Origin: Betaproteobacteria bacterium
Lineage (GTDB): Bacteria; Pseudomonadota; Gammaproteobacteria; Burkholderiales; Sulfuricellaceae
Direction of reading: 5' to 3'
Assembly: GCA_021373185.1 (NCBI GenBank)
Contig: JAJFTF010000040.1
Coordinates: 62,001 to 126,000, forward strand
Length of the DNA stretch: 64,000 bases
Both the position numbers and the translations under genes were made by a program. Shown here piece after piece: positions 49,111 through 58,858 of the stretch (position 1 is the first letter of the stretch; each line of letters starts with the position of its first letter). The notes under the pieces are model-generated. The model was given only the letters and a program-made list of their open reading frames with translations. It was not told where the DNA came from and did no database searches.

Positions 49111-49496
49111 TGAAAATCGGCAGGATGATGTTGCTGGTGTGGTGCGGACTGGCAATCAGCCAGGCGTTCGGCCAGAGCTGGGAAGTGTCGCCGGAACTAT
49201 GGGAGAAACCGCGCTCCGGTGTCGCCGTGCGCACGCAGGCGTCATTGCATCAGTGCGTGGAAGCCTATCTGGCGCAACCCGCTGCGCGTATCCTGATTCA
49301 TCATGCCGATAATGAGGAATCCCTGCTGCAGGCAGAAGAATTGCGTGCCTGGCTGGTTGCGCTGGCGGTGGAGGCGGCGCGGATCGAACTGGCGGTGGAT
49401 TTGAAACCGAACCGAAACTTGAATGTCGAATTAATTTCTCCCATACCGGAGAAATTTCGTAATGGGCAAAAGGATAGAAATGACAGCAAAAACTAA
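49107..49496 (+). CDS. Small secreted protein of unknown function
   Basis: 129 residues. The start overlaps the yhdP stop (ATGA). A signal peptide is evident (MMKIGRMMLLVWCGLAISQAFG). The mature part has a single conserved-looking core, LHQCVEAYLAQPAARILIHH, then ELRAWLVALAVEAARIEL, which suggests an alpha/beta fold reminiscent of periplasmic OmpA-like or SPOR-size domains; I cannot assign it. It ends by overlapping the nitrilase gene. Probably acts in the envelope with YhdP. Confidence 0.75.
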   Translation: MMKIGRMMLLVWCGLAISQAFGQSWEVSPELWEKPRSGVAVRTQASLHQCVEAYLAQPAARILIHHADNEESLLQAEELRAWLVALAVEAARIELAVDLKPNRNLNVELISPIPEKFRNGQKDRNDSKN

Positions 49497-50364
49497 ATCG
49501 AGTTTCGCCAGAACCCGCACGCGTACGCCGGTTGCAAGAACCAAGCCGCAGCCTGGAATTTGCCGCGTTGCGGCGGTTCAGATGGCTTCCGGCCCGAGCG
49601 TGGCAGCCAATTTGTCCGAGGCCGAGCGCCTGATCGGCATGGCCGTGGCGCAAGGGGCAAAAATGGTGGTGCTGCCGGAATTTTTCGCGATCATGGGCAA
49701 GAAGGAAAGCGATATCGTGGCGGTGCGGGAAGCCGAAGGAAAAGGACCGATCCAGAAATTCCTCAGCACCATGGCGAAGACCCACAAGATCTGGCTGGTC
49801 GGCGGCGCGGTACCGCTGGAGGCCAGCGTGCCTGCCAAAGTGCGCAGCAGTTGCCTGGTGTATGACGACAAGGGAAAGCAGGTGGCGCGCTACGACAAGA
49901 TTCATTTGTTCGGGCTGGATCTCGGCAACGAAAAATACCGCGAAGAAAAGACCATCGAGCCGGGCGACAAGGTAGTAGTGGTGGAAACGCCTTTCGGGCG
50001 AATTGGTCTGTCGATTTGCTATGATTTGCGTTTCCCCGAGCTTTACCGTGCGATGGGTGATGTAGATATTATCGTCGTTCCCGCCGCCTTCACCGAAACC
50101 ACCGGCAAGGCGCATTGGGAAACCCTGGTGCGCGCGCGTGCCATCGAAAATCTGGCCTATGTGGTGACCTCGGCGCAGGGCGGTTACCATCTTTCCGGTC
50201 GTGAAACGCATGGCAACAGCATGATCGTCGATCCCTGGGGCGTGATTCTCGACCGCCTGCCGCGCGGCTCCGGGGTGGTGGTCGCCAATATCAACCCGGC
50301 CTATCAGGCCAGCTTGCGCAAGAGCCTGCCGGCGCTGACCCACCGCACCTTGCACCAATGCTGA
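49462..50364 (+). CDS. Carbon-nitrogen hydrolase, Nit1/deaminated glutathione amidase type
   Basis: 300 residues from ATG 49462; ATG 49480, with AAAGGA upstream, is equally possible. The nitrilase triad is seen as Glu in VLPEFFA, Lys in [10 protein letters not shown], and Cys in [13 protein letters not shown]. The [15 protein letters not shown] stretch fits the Nit1/YbeM group, which removes the amide from deaminated glutathione (metabolite repair). The N-terminal 35 residues are basic and Thr/Arg-rich, an extension not usual for the family. Adjacent to tldD, 7 bp apart. Confidence 0.88.
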   Translation: MGKRIEMTAKTKSSFARTRTRTPVARTKPQPGICRVAAVQMASGPSVAANLSEAERLIGMAVAQGAKMVVLPEFFAIMGKKESDIVAVREAEGKGPIQKFLSTMAKTHKIWLVGGAVPLEASVPAKVRSSCLVYDDKGKQVARYDKIHLFGLDLGNEKYREEKTIEPGDKVVVVETPFGRIGLSICYDLRFPELYRAMGDVDIIVVPAAFTETTGKAHWETLVRARAIENLAYVVTSAQGGYHLSGRETHGNSMIVDPWGVILDRLPRGSGVVVANINPAYQASLRKSLPALTHRTLHQC

Positions 50365-50371
50365 ACTTCCT

Positions 50372-51835
50372 ATGAAAAAAGAAACTTTCGTCCTGAATGA
50401 CGACCCTATTTTTTGCGCTGCCCAATCCACTCTGTTGACGCCTTACGGACTGGATGTCGGTGCGCTGCAGCAGGTGTTCGGCCGCATCATGACTCACCAT
50501 GTGGACTATGCCGATCTGTATTTTCAGTACACCCGCGCAGAGGGATGGAGCCTGGAAGAAGGCCAGGTCAAGTCCGGCAGTTTCAGCATCGATCAGGGCG
50601 TGGGGGTGCGCGCCGTGTCCGGGGAAAAGACCGCTTTCGCCTATTCCGACGATATCAGCCTGCCGGCATTGATCGCGGCGGCTGAAACGACGCGTGCGAT
50701 CGCCAGGCAGGGCGCAGACAAGTCGATGCCGGCAATATGCGGCGCAACTAGCCCGCAGCTTTATCTGCCGCACGATCCAATTGCCAGCCTCAAGGATGCA
50801 GAAAAAGTCGCATTGCTGGAGCGCCTGGAGCGCCATGCCCGTGCGCTGGATCCGCGCGTGACTCAGGTGATGGCCTCGCTGGCCGGCGAATACGAAGTGG
50901 TGCTGATTGCGCGCAACGATGGCGTGTTGGCGGCGGATGTGCGCCCCCTGGTGCGGCTCTCCCTGCAGGTGATCGTCGAGGACGGCGGACGGCGCGAGCA
51001 GGGCAGCGCCGGCGGCGGCGGACGCTTCGACTACGCTTATTTCAGCGAAGAGGTGTTGCATGACTACGCGCAAAAGGCGGTGCATCAGGCGCTGATCAAC
51101 CTCGACGCCAAACCGGCGCCGGCGGGCACCATGACCGTGGTGCTGGGTTCCGGCTGGCCGGGTATCCTGCTGCACGAGGCTATCGGCCACGGACTGGAAG
51201 GCGACTTCAACCGCAAGGGCAGTTCCGCCTTCAGCGGCAAGATCGGCCAGCGTGTTGCCGCCGAAGGCGTGACCGTGGTGGACGACGGCACCATCGCACG
51301 TCGTCGCGGTTCGCTCAATGTCGATGATGAGGGCAATCCGACGCAGTGCACGGTGCTGATCGAAAACGGCATCCTCAAGGGCTACATGCAGGACACGCTC
51401 AACGCCCGGCTCATGGGCATGGCCGTCACCGGCAACGCGCGGCGCGAATCCTACGCCCACATTCCGATGCCGCGCATGACCAATACTTACATGCTGAACG
51501 GCGACAAGGATCCGGCTGAAATTATCAAGTCGGTCAAGCACGGCCTGTATGCGGCCAATTTCGGCGGCGGGCAGGTCGATATCACCAGCGGCAAATTCGT
51601 GTTCTCGGCAGCGGAAGCCTACATGATTGAGGACGGCAAGATCACTTATCCGGTCAAAGGCGCCACCCTGATCGGCAACGGCCCCGATGTGCTGACGCGG
51701 GTTTCGATGATCGGCAACGACATGGCGCTCGACCCGGGCGTCGGCACCTGCGGTAAGGATGGCCAGAGTGTGCCGGTTGGCGTGGGTCAGCCGACTTTGC
51801 GCATTGATGGGTTGACCGTTGGCGGTACGGCCTGA
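50372..51835 (+). CDS. tldD: Metalloprotease TldD
   Basis: 487 residues. The zinc-binding motif is [11 protein letters not shown] (HExxxH), with [21 protein letters not shown] after it. A C-terminal Cys ligand lies in [10 protein letters not shown]. TldD pairs with TldE/PmbA to degrade unfolded peptides, process microcins and support CcdA decay. tldE is not in the window. The start is 7 bp after the nitrilase stop. Confidence 0.96.
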   Translation: MKKETFVLNDDPIFCAAQSTLLTPYGLDVGALQQVFGRIMTHHVDYADLYFQYTRAEGWSLEEGQVKSGSFSIDQGVGVRAVSGEKTAFAYSDDISLPALIAAAETTRAIARQGADKSMPAICGATSPQLYLPHDPIASLKDAEKVALLERLERHARALDPRVTQVMASLAGEYEVVLIARNDGVLAADVRPLVRLSLQVIVEDGGRREQGSAGGGGRFDYAYFSEEVLHDYAQKAVHQALINLDAKPAPAGTMTVVLGSGWPGILLHEAIGHGLEGDFNRKGSSAFSGKIGQRVAAEGVTVVDDGTIARRRGSLNVDDEGNPTQCTVLIENGILKGYMQDTLNARLMGMAVTGNARRESYAHIPMPRMTNTYMLNGDKDPAEIIKSVKHGLYAANFGGGQVDITSGKFVFSAAEAYMIEDGKITYPVKGATLIGNGPDVLTRVSMIGNDMALDPGVGTCGKDGQSVPVGVGQPTLRIDGLTVGGTA

Positions 51836-51871
51836 CAACGCGATTTAAAGGGGTGCCTTGAGGAGTTGAAA

Positions 51872-52186
51872 GTGGTGCTGAGCATGAAAAAGAATGTGCG
51901 TGTTGTTGCGCTGATTCTGGCAGCAATGTTTTCGCTTGCTGCCATTGCGGGAACAACACTCAAACCGGGAGAGACCTATTATTTCGATAACTTCGATCCG
52001 ACCTTGAAACCATGGAGTCCGGGCGAGGGGCTGAATATCGAAGAAGTGTACAAGAACTACCTGTATTATGAAGTCGTTATCGACAAGGCTGGCCGGGGAA
52101 TCACCGTCAACCGCTATATCCAGAACGCCAGGGATCGCAGCGACAAATATCTGGTCAGGCCGGATGGTTCGCTCGAGGCGAAGTAA
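51872..52186 (+). CDS. Small exported protein of unknown function
   Basis: 104 residues from GTG 51872, which has AGGAG six bases upstream; ATG 51884 is an alternative. A signal peptide runs to about residue 27 (ending AAIAG). The mature 75 residues are rich in Tyr and charged residues (TYYFDNFDPTLKPWSPGEG, YKNYLYYEVVIDKAGRGITVNRY). I do not recognise a family. It lies 36 bp after tldD and may be co-transcribed. Confidence 0.65.
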   Translation: MVLSMKKNVRVVALILAAMFSLAAIAGTTLKPGETYYFDNFDPTLKPWSPGEGLNIEEVYKNYLYYEVVIDKAGRGITVNRYIQNARDRSDKYLVRPDGSLEAK

Positions 52187-52227
52187 AGGCGCATGAACGG
52201 GGGATCAATAAAATATCGTGGAACACT

Positions 52228-52278
52228 TTTACCCTTTGTAAAATTAGACTATATTTAATCAGGATGAACATTTGTTCA
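52228..52278 (+). promoter_or_regulatory. Promoter and TGAACA-TT-TGTTCA operator ahead of the H1-like gene
   Basis: TTTACC (52228-52233), 16-bp spacer, TATATT (52250-52255). The perfect inverted repeat TGAACATTTGTTCA at 52265-52278 lies just downstream of the predicted transcription start. It contains GAAC-N4-GTTC, as in Gram-positive-type LexA (DinR) sites, but proteobacterial LexA normally binds another sequence. The regulator is therefore open. Confidence 0.45.
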
Positions 52279-52302
52279 GCTTAACTCAGGAGAAGAAACG
52301 TT

Positions 52303-52650
52303 ATGGCCACCAGCAAAGCCCCAGCCAAAAAAACCGCCCCGGCGAGTGCAGCAAAACCCAAAGCAGTTGCAAAGACTGCTGCGAAGAAAGCGCCGGCGAA
52401 AAAATCGGCAGTAGCTGCTCCTGCAAAAAAAGCGGCTCCAACGAAGAAGCCGGTAGCAGCGAAAAAGCCGGCAGCAAAAAGCACGGCGGCATCTGCGGGG
52501 AAAAATACGCTCACGCCTGAACAGCGCTACATGATGGTTGCCGAAGCCGCTTATTATCGAGCCGAGCGTCAGGGTTTCATGGGCGATCCGGCGCAGGACT
52601 GGGTTGCTGCGGAAGCCGATATCGCTGCGCTTCTTAAAGGCCGGAAGTAG
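52303..52650 (+). CDS. Histone H1-like Lys/Ala/Pro-rich tail fused to DUF2934
   Basis: 115 residues. CAGGAGAAG precedes the ATG. Residues 1-68 are a low-complexity PAKK/AAKK tail like bacterial H1-type DNA-binding proteins (AlgP/HctB-like). Residues 69-111 (TPEQRYMMVAEAAYYRAERQGF, then GDPAQDWVAAEADI) match the short DUF2934 domain. The basic tail predicts nucleic-acid binding. DUF2934 function is unknown. The 3' end overlaps the convergent gene by 17 bases. Confidence 0.8.
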   Translation: MATSKAPAKKTAPASAAKPKAVAKTAAKKAPAKKSAVAAPAKKAAPTKKPVAAKKPAAKSTAASAGKNTLTPEQRYMMVAEAAYYRAERQGFMGDPAQDWVAAEADIAALLKGRK

Positions 52651-54196
52651 CCTCTTTCAGGCGTTGTACCAGCGCCTGAATATTCGCATTCTGCCCCGTA
52701 TTCACGCTGATCGCTGCGGCGGTTTCGTTGCTGTCCAGCGGTTCGTGATTGCGGAGTTGGCTTTCCAGTACCGAGATGTCCGCCTCGGAAGCGTCGCGAC
52801 CGCGACGTTGCCGCCGTTCGATCCGCGCCCGCAGTAAATGTTCGGGCGCCATGCAATCCAGAATTGCGAAAGGAACGCCGAGTTCCTGTGCCAGCTCCCG
52901 GAATGATGCCCGTTCCCTCCGCCTGAGAAAAGCCGCATCGACCACAACCGGGTAACCAGACAGGACAATGCTTCGCGCCAGTTCAGCCAGATGACGGTAG
53001 GTGTGTTCGTTGGCCGCGGGCGAGTAAATGCCATCAGCTATTTCAGTACCACTGCGCGCTTCAGGTTTTAACCCGTACAAGCGTTTTCTTTCCACATCGG
53101 AACGGATGCGGAACAGGTTCATTGCTTCCAGCAACGCTTGCGAGAGGGTGGTTTTTCCGGAGCCGGACAGCCCGTGGGTGATGGCGATGAATGGCGGAGA
53201 ACGGCGGCTAAAGCTTTCCGCCAGTTCGATATGGCGGCGGTATTGCAGCCAATGTTCGGCTCCGGTTTCCCCCACCTGCTCGGCGCGGATGCAGGCCACT
53301 TTGGCGCGCACCATGGCTCGGTACACCTGGTAGTAGCGCCACATTTCCAGACCGGCGTAGTCTCCGTTTTGCTCCAGATAGGTATTGATAAAGCGTCGCG
53401 CCAGGTCGGGGCGCATCCGATCCTGCATGTCCATGGACAGGAAGGCGGCCTCGCTGATCACGTCTATCCAGCGCAGGTCGGCGTTGAATTCAATACAGTC
53501 GAACGGCACGACTTCCCCATCCAGCAGCACCATGTTGCCCAGATGCAGGTCGCCGTGGCATTCGCGGATGAATCCTTGTGCTTTGCGGATTGCGAAGCTA
53601 TGGCGGTGAGCCTGATATTCTTTTTCACACCAGCGTTCCAGCCCGTCAAGGCGGCTGCGATCACTTTGCTCCTGAAGCCGTGGGCGGATTTGCGCGAAAT
53701 TTTGTGCCGTCGGCTGATGTATTTGTTCTGCTGCGCCGGACAGGCTGGCGCCATCGGCGACAGCAGTGTGCAGGTGGAAGCCGGCGATTTTACAGGCGAT
53801 GGTATCGACTATTTCCGGCGTCAGCTTGTCGTGCAGCAATATCTGATCGAGCAGGCAGGATTGCGGGAAACGTCGCATTTTTACGGCATATTCGATGGCC
53901 GGGCCGGAGCCATCCAACACCGGTTGTTCGGCACTGCCGGCGATGGCTGTGACTGCCAGATAGAGGTCGGACACCAACCGCCGGTTGAGGCGTAGTTCTT
54001 CCTCGCAACAGTGGCGGCGTTTTTCCAGCGTGGAAAAATCGAGAAAGCCGAGATTGACCGCTTTCTTGATTTTGTAAGCGAAGCCGTCAGTCAGCAACAC
54101 CCAGGAGATATGGGTTTCGATTATCTCTACCGGCGCCTCCAGCGTGTGCTGGAGGGCGACGATCAGGTTTTTCTGGCGGGCGAAAGCGGCTTCCAT
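52634..54196 (-). CDS. Fusion of aminoglycoside phosphotransferase-like kinase and P-loop kinase/ATPase
   Basis: 520 residues. N-terminal half (about 20-320): APH-type kinase fold with Brenner-like ECHGDLHLGNMVLLDGEVVPFDCIEF, where the catalytic Asp and the Asn ligand are present. C-terminal half (about 340-515): P-loop ATPase with GLSGSGKTTLSQALLEAM and a zeta-toxin or gluconate-kinase-like lid (VVVDAAFLRRRERASFRELA). This two-domain family is widespread but uncharacterised and should not be read as a resistance gene. It lies 19 bp downstream of the pat-like gene. Confidence 0.85.
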   Translation of the reverse strand: MEAAFARQKNLIVALQHTLEAPVEIIETHISWVLLTDGFAYKIKKAVNLGFLDFSTLEKRRHCCEEELRLNRRLVSDLYLAVTAIAGSAEQPVLDGSGPAIEYAVKMRRFPQSCLLDQILLHDKLTPEIVDTIACKIAGFHLHTAVADGASLSGAAEQIHQPTAQNFAQIRPRLQEQSDRSRLDGLERWCEKEYQAHRHSFAIRKAQGFIRECHGDLHLGNMVLLDGEVVPFDCIEFNADLRWIDVISEAAFLSMDMQDRMRPDLARRFINTYLEQNGDYAGLEMWRYYQVYRAMVRAKVACIRAEQVGETGAEHWLQYRRHIELAESFSRRSPPFIAITHGLSGSGKTTLSQALLEAMNLFRIRSDVERKRLYGLKPEARSGTEIADGIYSPAANEHTYRHLAELARSIVLSGYPVVVDAAFLRRRERASFRELAQELGVPFAILDCMAPEHLLRARIERRQRRGRDASEADISVLESQLRNHEPLDSNETAAAISVNTGQNANIQALVQRLKEATSGL

Positions 54197-54215
54197 GCCC
54201 AGTGGTTTTTCGCGG

Positions 54216-56894
54216 TTACAGTGGCCGGCTCACGTGCTTGATGGCCGGATCTTCCTCGCTGGTAGTGGCGATAAAACCGAGCGTGCCGACCAGCTTGAGC
54301 ATGTTGTGGTTGCTCGCCAGCACTTCGCCCTCCATGATTTTTAGCCCCTTGTCGCGCGCCGCATCGATCAGGCCAGCCATCAGTTTGTGGCCGATCGCTT
54401 TGTGCTGCCATTTGTCGCTGACCACCAGAGCGAATTCGCAGCTTTCGCCATCGGGATTGATGGCATAACGACAGACGCCGATTTCGATTTCCTTGCCATC
54501 TACCTCAGTCACGGCCATGAGCGCCATTTCGCGGTCATAGTCGATCTGCGTGAAACGTACCAGCATGCTCTGGGAAAGTTCATGCATGGTGTTCATGAAG
54601 CGGAAGTATTTGGCCTCGTCGGACAGGGCGCGGACGAATTCCTGCGTCAATTCGGCATCTTCCGGCCTGATCGGGCGGATGGTGATGTCGGTGCCGTCCG
54701 GCAGTTGCCAGTTGGCGACCAGATGGGACGGGTACGGGTAGATCGCCATGTGGGAATAGCGGTCGCTGGAGATCGGGGCGAAATCCACCATCACCCGCGC
54801 ATCTGCCGCCAGGGCGCCGTGCTCGTCGACGATCAGCGGGTTGATGTCCATTTCCTTGAGCCAGGGCAATTCACACACCATTTCGGAAACCCGCAGCAGC
54901 AGGTTTTCCAGCGCTTCCATCTGGACTGGCGGCATATGGCGGAAAGCGCCGAGTAGTTTTGAAACCCGCGTTTCGGCGATGAGTTCGCGCACCAGGAAGC
55001 GGTTCAATGGCGGCAGCGCCACGGCACGGTCGCCCAGCACTTCGACGGTGATGCCGCCGGCGCCGAAAGTGATAACTGGCCCGAAAACCGGGTCCGAGGT
55101 GACGCCGACCATCAGTTCGCGGCCATTGGGTTTCACCACCATCGGCTGGATTGCGATGCCGTCGATATGGGCATTGGGGCGATTCTTCTTCACCGCCGCA
55201 ATGATGTCGTTGTAGGCGGCGCGCACTGCCGACGCGTTCCCCAGATTGAGCTTGACGCCGCCGGCATCCGACTTGTGCGTGATATCGGGCGAGTTGATTT
55301 TCATTGCGACCGGGAAACCCAGTTGCTGAGCCAGAAGCAGCGCCTCACCCGGTGAGCGGGCGATCACTGTGCTGGCCACGGGAATGTGGAAAGCCGCTAG
55401 CAGCGCTTTCGACTCCATTTCCGAAAGTACCTTGCGCCGCTCCGAGAGTGCGGTTTCGATCAGCATGCGCGCCCCTTCCAGATCCGGCTCGTCACGGTGA
55501 GACAGCGGCTCCGGGGTTTGCGCCAGCAATTGCTGGTTGCGATAGAAATCGGTGATGTACGAGAAGGCTTCAACCGCCGATTCCGGCGTGCTGAAGGTGG
55601 GCACTCTGGCTTGGGCAAACGCCGCGCGCCCGGCGCTGATTTGCAAGTCGCCCATCCAGCAGGTCAGCAGCGGTTTCTTGACATGGCTGGCGATCTCGAT
55701 CAGCGTCTGGGCCACTTCGAGCGGGTTGGTCATGGCCTGGGGCGTGAGAATGACCAGTGCGCCATCCACGCCTGGGTCATCCATGCAAATGGTGACGGCG
55801 TCGCGGTAACGTTCCGGCGTGGCGTCGCCGATGATGTCCACCGGGTTGTTGTGCGACCAGGTGGCGGGCAGCACCTTGTTCAACTGTTCGACGGTCTGTT
55901 CCGACAGGCTGGCGACGTTCACGCCCAGATCGACCGCATGGTCAATCGCCATCACGCCCGGCCCGCCGCCGTTGGTGATGATTGCGAGCCGGTTGCCGCT
56001 GTAATGGTGGCGCGAGGCCAAGGCCTTGGCGGCGGAAAAAAGTTCGCCGATCGACATGACGCGCACCACGCCGGCACGACGTACCGCGGCATCGAACACG
56101 TCGTCGGAGCCGACCAGCGCCCCGGTGTGCGACATCACCGCTTTGGAGCCGGCAGCGTGACGCCCAACCTTGACCACGAAAACCGGCTTGCTGCGTGCCG
56201 CAGCGCGTAGCGCGCTCATGAAACCGCGTGCCTTGTGGATGCCTTCGACGTAGATCAGGATGCTTTCGGTTTGCGGATCGGAGGCGAGGTAATCGAGTAT
56301 CTCACCGAAGTCCACATCGGCTGAAGTACCCATCGAAATGACGCTGGAAAATCCGATATCGTTGCCCGGCGCCCAGTCGAGGATGGCCGTGCAGAGCGCG
56401 CCGGACTGCGACACCAGCGCGAGGTTGCCGGTCTTGACGTTGCCCTTGAAGAAGGTGGAATTGAGCCCGATGTTGGTGCGCATGATGCCCAGGCAGTTGG
56501 GGCCGATGATGCGCACGCCGTAGGTTTTGGCGTTGGCCAGCATGGTGCGCTCAATCGCGGCGCCTTGCACACCGACTTCGCTGAAACCGGCGGACAGCAC
56601 CACTGCGGCGCGCACGCCATGCTTGCCGCAGGCCTCGATGATGTCGGGTACGGTATCTGCCCGGGTGCAGATAACCGCCAGATCAACCGGCTTGTTGATA
56701 TCTTCAATCGAGGCGTAGGCCTTTTTCCCTTGCACTTTCTTGTGGGTCGGATTCACCGGGTAAAGTGCGCCCTTGAAGCCGCTTTCCAGCATGTTTTTAA
56801 ACACGATGGCACCTACCGCTTCGGCGCGGTCGCTGGCACCGATAACGGCAACTGATTTAGGGGAGAAAAGGGTGTTGAGGTAATGTTGTCCCAT
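54216..56894 (-). CDS. Pat-type protein acetyltransferase (ADP-forming acyl-CoA synthetase-like fused to GNAT)
   Basis: 892 residues from the ATG at 56892-56894 (MGQHYLNTLFSPKSVAVIG). The order is a CoA-binding domain (1-135), succinyl-CoA-ligase-like domains (150-470), ATP-grasp (490-700) and a C-terminal GNAT acetyltransferase (735-885; FALVVSDKWQHKAIGHKLM holds the acetyl-CoA loop). It is homologous to YfiQ/Pat, which acetylates acs-type enzymes and others. His256 in SHTGALVGSD sits where ADP-forming synthetases have the phospho-His, so some synthetase activity is conceivable. A deacetylase-family gene is transcribed divergently 134 bp away. Confidence 0.9.
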   Translation of the reverse strand: MGQHYLNTLFSPKSVAVIGASDRAEAVGAIVFKNMLESGFKGALYPVNPTHKKVQGKKAYASIEDINKPVDLAVICTRADTVPDIIEACGKHGVRAAVVLSAGFSEVGVQGAAIERTMLANAKTYGVRIIGPNCLGIMRTNIGLNSTFFKGNVKTGNLALVSQSGALCTAILDWAPGNDIGFSSVISMGTSADVDFGEILDYLASDPQTESILIYVEGIHKARGFMSALRAAARSKPVFVVKVGRHAAGSKAVMSHTGALVGSDDVFDAAVRRAGVVRVMSIGELFSAAKALASRHHYSGNRLAIITNGGGPGVMAIDHAVDLGVNVASLSEQTVEQLNKVLPATWSHNNPVDIIGDATPERYRDAVTICMDDPGVDGALVILTPQAMTNPLEVAQTLIEIASHVKKPLLTCWMGDLQISAGRAAFAQARVPTFSTPESAVEAFSYITDFYRNQQLLAQTPEPLSHRDEPDLEGARMLIETALSERRKVLSEMESKALLAAFHIPVASTVIARSPGEALLLAQQLGFPVAMKINSPDITHKSDAGGVKLNLGNASAVRAAYNDIIAAVKKNRPNAHIDGIAIQPMVVKPNGRELMVGVTSDPVFGPVITFGAGGITVEVLGDRAVALPPLNRFLVRELIAETRVSKLLGAFRHMPPVQMEALENLLLRVSEMVCELPWLKEMDINPLIVDEHGALAADARVMVDFAPISSDRYSHMAIYPYPSHLVANWQLPDGTDITIRPIRPEDAELTQEFVRALSDEAKYFRFMNTMHELSQSMLVRFTQIDYDREMALMAVTEVDGKEIEIGVCRYAINPDGESCEFALVVSDKWQHKAIGHKLMAGLIDAARDKGLKIMEGEVLASNHNMLKLVGTLGFIATTSEEDPAIKHVSRPL

Positions 56895-57028
56895 GGGCTT
56901 GCACTCGCTGGTTGTTTGGTTAAATATAGCAGCAAAGGAGATGGCTGGTTGAATACGATGGCTTCCAGTCACCTTTTTCTGTATTGTTTTTGTATTATAA
57001 GTTGACCGTCCAATTTCAGGTGTGACAA

Positions 57029-57952
57029 TTGCATACTGCCTATATCACTCATCCGGATTGCCTCAAACACGACATGGGGAAGGATCATCCGGAATGCCCG
57101 GAACGGCTGCGCGCCATAGAGGATCAGTTGATCGCTTCCGGACTGTTGCAATTCCTTCAGCACCATGATGCGCCGCTTGCCACTTTCGAGCAACTGGCAC
57201 GGGTACATGCGCCGCACTATATCGACAAGGTCAAGGCTACTGCACCCAAAGAGGGGTTAGCCTATCTTGATCCGGATACGGCGATGAACCCGTACACGTT
57301 GAACGCAGCACTGCGCGCAGCCGGTGCGGCGGTGCTGGCGACCGAACTGGTGCTGGAGCGCAAGGTGGAAAACGCTTTCTGCGCGATTCGCCCACCCGGA
57401 CACCATGCCGAATCGGCTCGCGCCATGGGATTTTGCCTGTTCAACAATGTCGCGGTCGGAGTGGCGCATGCCATCGAAAAATTCGGCCTGCAGCGTGTCG
57501 CCATCGTGGATTTCGATGTGCACCACGGTAACGGCACCGAGGAGATTTTTCACGATAACACCCAAGTGATGCTCTGCTCTATTTTTCAACACCCGTTCTA
57601 CCCCTATTGCGGCGCTCACAGCGGCAACGCTCACATCGTCAATGTGGCGCTGCCAGCGGGAACCGATGGCGCGGCATTTCGCAGCGCAGTGACCGAGCAC
57701 TGGTTGCCTGCGCTGGAAAACTTCCGGCCCGAGATGGTGTTCGTCTCAGCCGGTTTCGATGCACACTGGGAAGACGACATGTCGATGTTCCGTCTGAAGG
57801 ATGTCGATTATGCCTGGGTGACGCAGCAGATCAAGGATGTTGCGGAAAAACATGCCCAGAGGAGAATCGTGTCAGTTCTCGAAGGTGGCTACGAGTTGCA
57901 TGCACTGGGCCGGAGCGTCGCGGCGCACATCAAGATATTGAGTGGGCTGTGA
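57029..57952 (+). CDS. Histone deacetylase family protein (class II-like)
   Basis: 307 residues. The start is TTG 57029, giving MHTAYITHPDCLKHDMG. The next ATG would cut into the conserved N-terminus. Catalytic and zinc residues are visible: HPECPERL, RPPGHHAE (the His-His charge relay), VDFDVHHGNGT (zinc Asp and His) and GFDAHWED (zinc Asp). Members deacetylate lysine side chains or small acetylated amines such as acetylpolyamines. Divergence from the pat-like gene suggests lysine acylation control, which is inference. Confidence 0.9.
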   Translation: MHTAYITHPDCLKHDMGKDHPECPERLRAIEDQLIASGLLQFLQHHDAPLATFEQLARVHAPHYIDKVKATAPKEGLAYLDPDTAMNPYTLNAALRAAGAAVLATELVLERKVENAFCAIRPPGHHAESARAMGFCLFNNVAVGVAHAIEKFGLQRVAIVDFDVHHGNGTEEIFHDNTQVMLCSIFQHPFYPYCGAHSGNAHIVNVALPAGTDGAAFRSAVTEHWLPALENFRPEMVFVSAGFDAHWEDDMSMFRLKDVDYAWVTQQIKDVAEKHAQRRIVSVLEGGYELHALGRSVAAHIKILSGL

Positions 57953-58042
57953 ATTGCTTTGGCTGGTAGCCAGAGCGTGATTTGGCGGTGCTATTGTGGC
58001 ATAATTCACCACTGATTTTTTATCAATTCTATGAGGTTACAA

Positions 58043-58261
58043 ATGAAGAAAACTTTGAGCATTCTGACGCTGGTCCTGTTTGCTTTTGCCGCGATCCCTT
58101 CTTTTGCCGAAAGCTCTGCCGAACTTTATCCAGCGCCTCCCGCCGAGCAATCGGTTGATAGTGCGCCCAAGCATAAGAAAATCCACAAGGCCAAGAAGGT
58201 TCACAAGGCCAAGAAAGCGGCAAAGCATAAATCACGTCATGCGCGCAAAGCTCGTCGCTAG
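58043..58261 (+). CDS. Small exported Lys/His-rich basic protein
   Basis: 72 residues from ATG 58043, with GAGG upstream. Signal peptide MKKTLSILTLVLFAFAAIPSFA, cleaved near residue 22. The mature part ends in a repetitive basic tail of HKAKK units (PKHKKIHKAKKVHKAKKAAK) and then SRHARKARR. It may bind nucleic acid, polyphosphate, heparin-like polymers or metal in the periplasm. No family recognised. 27 bp upstream of DUF4337. Confidence 0.7.
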   Translation: MKKTLSILTLVLFAFAAIPSFAESSAELYPAPPAEQSVDSAPKHKKIHKAKKVHKAKKAAKHKSRHARKARR

Positions 58262-58288
58262 TCGCTGATCTAATTTCGAGGTTAAACC

Positions 58289-58858
58289 ATGTCAGGTCAC
58301 GGTTTTCATGTTCATGGCGCGCACGATCACGAAGTAGAGCACCAGGCCCAGCACGGGCCAGGCTTGGCGCAGTCGGTCGCGATTTTTACCGCCATTCTTT
58401 CCACTGTCGGTGCCATCGTCAGCTATCAGGGAGGCGCAACCCAGAACGAGGCGATGCTGTACAAGAACGAAGCCGTGCTGCAAAAGTCGCATGCCTCCGA
58501 CCAGTGGAATTTCTATCAGGCGAAAAGCACCAAGGGACACTTGATGGAACTGGCTGCCAATATCGCTCCGGCGGACAAGCAGGAGTATTACCGGAAGCAG
58601 ATCGAGAAATATAGCGAGGAAAAGAAAGAGATCAAGGCCAAGGCCGAAGAGCTTGAGAAGAAATCCGAAGAGGCGAATCATCAAAGCGAACATATGATGC
58701 ACCCGCATCATCGGCTGGCGCAATCCATGACTTTGATTCAGATCGCCATTGCACTGGCTTCCATGACCGTGCTGACGCGCAAGAAGTGGTTGTTTGTCGG
58801 CGCCGCAATTGCGGCCACAGGCGGGTGTGCATTGTGGGTGCTGGCCTGGCTGGCATGA
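58289..58858 (+). CDS. DUF4337 membrane protein with His-rich N-terminus
   Basis: 189 residues. The N-terminal 25 residues contain eight His (for example GHGFHVHGAHDHEVEHQAQH). One helix at about 28-46, a coiled coil at about 95-135 (KEIKAKAEELEKKSEEANHQ), then two C-terminal membrane helices (about 150-189). This architecture is that of DUF4337, function unknown. Four-base overlap with the PAP2 gene, so they are probably co-translated. Confidence 0.85.
   Translation: MSGHGFHVHGAHDHEVEHQAQHGPGLAQSVAIFTAILSTVGAIVSYQGGATQNEAMLYKNEAVLQKSHASDQWNFYQAKSTKGHLMELAANIAPADKQEYYRKQIEKYSEEKKEIKAKAEELEKKSEEANHQSEHMMHPHHRLAQSMTLIQIAIALASMTVLTRKKWLFVGAAIAATGGCALWVLAWLA

Noticed and set aside
52634..54196. 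Antibiotic resistance gene call for the APH-like protein
   Set aside because: The APH-type fold is fused to a P-loop kinase and the family is general; nothing indicates aminoglycoside substrates.
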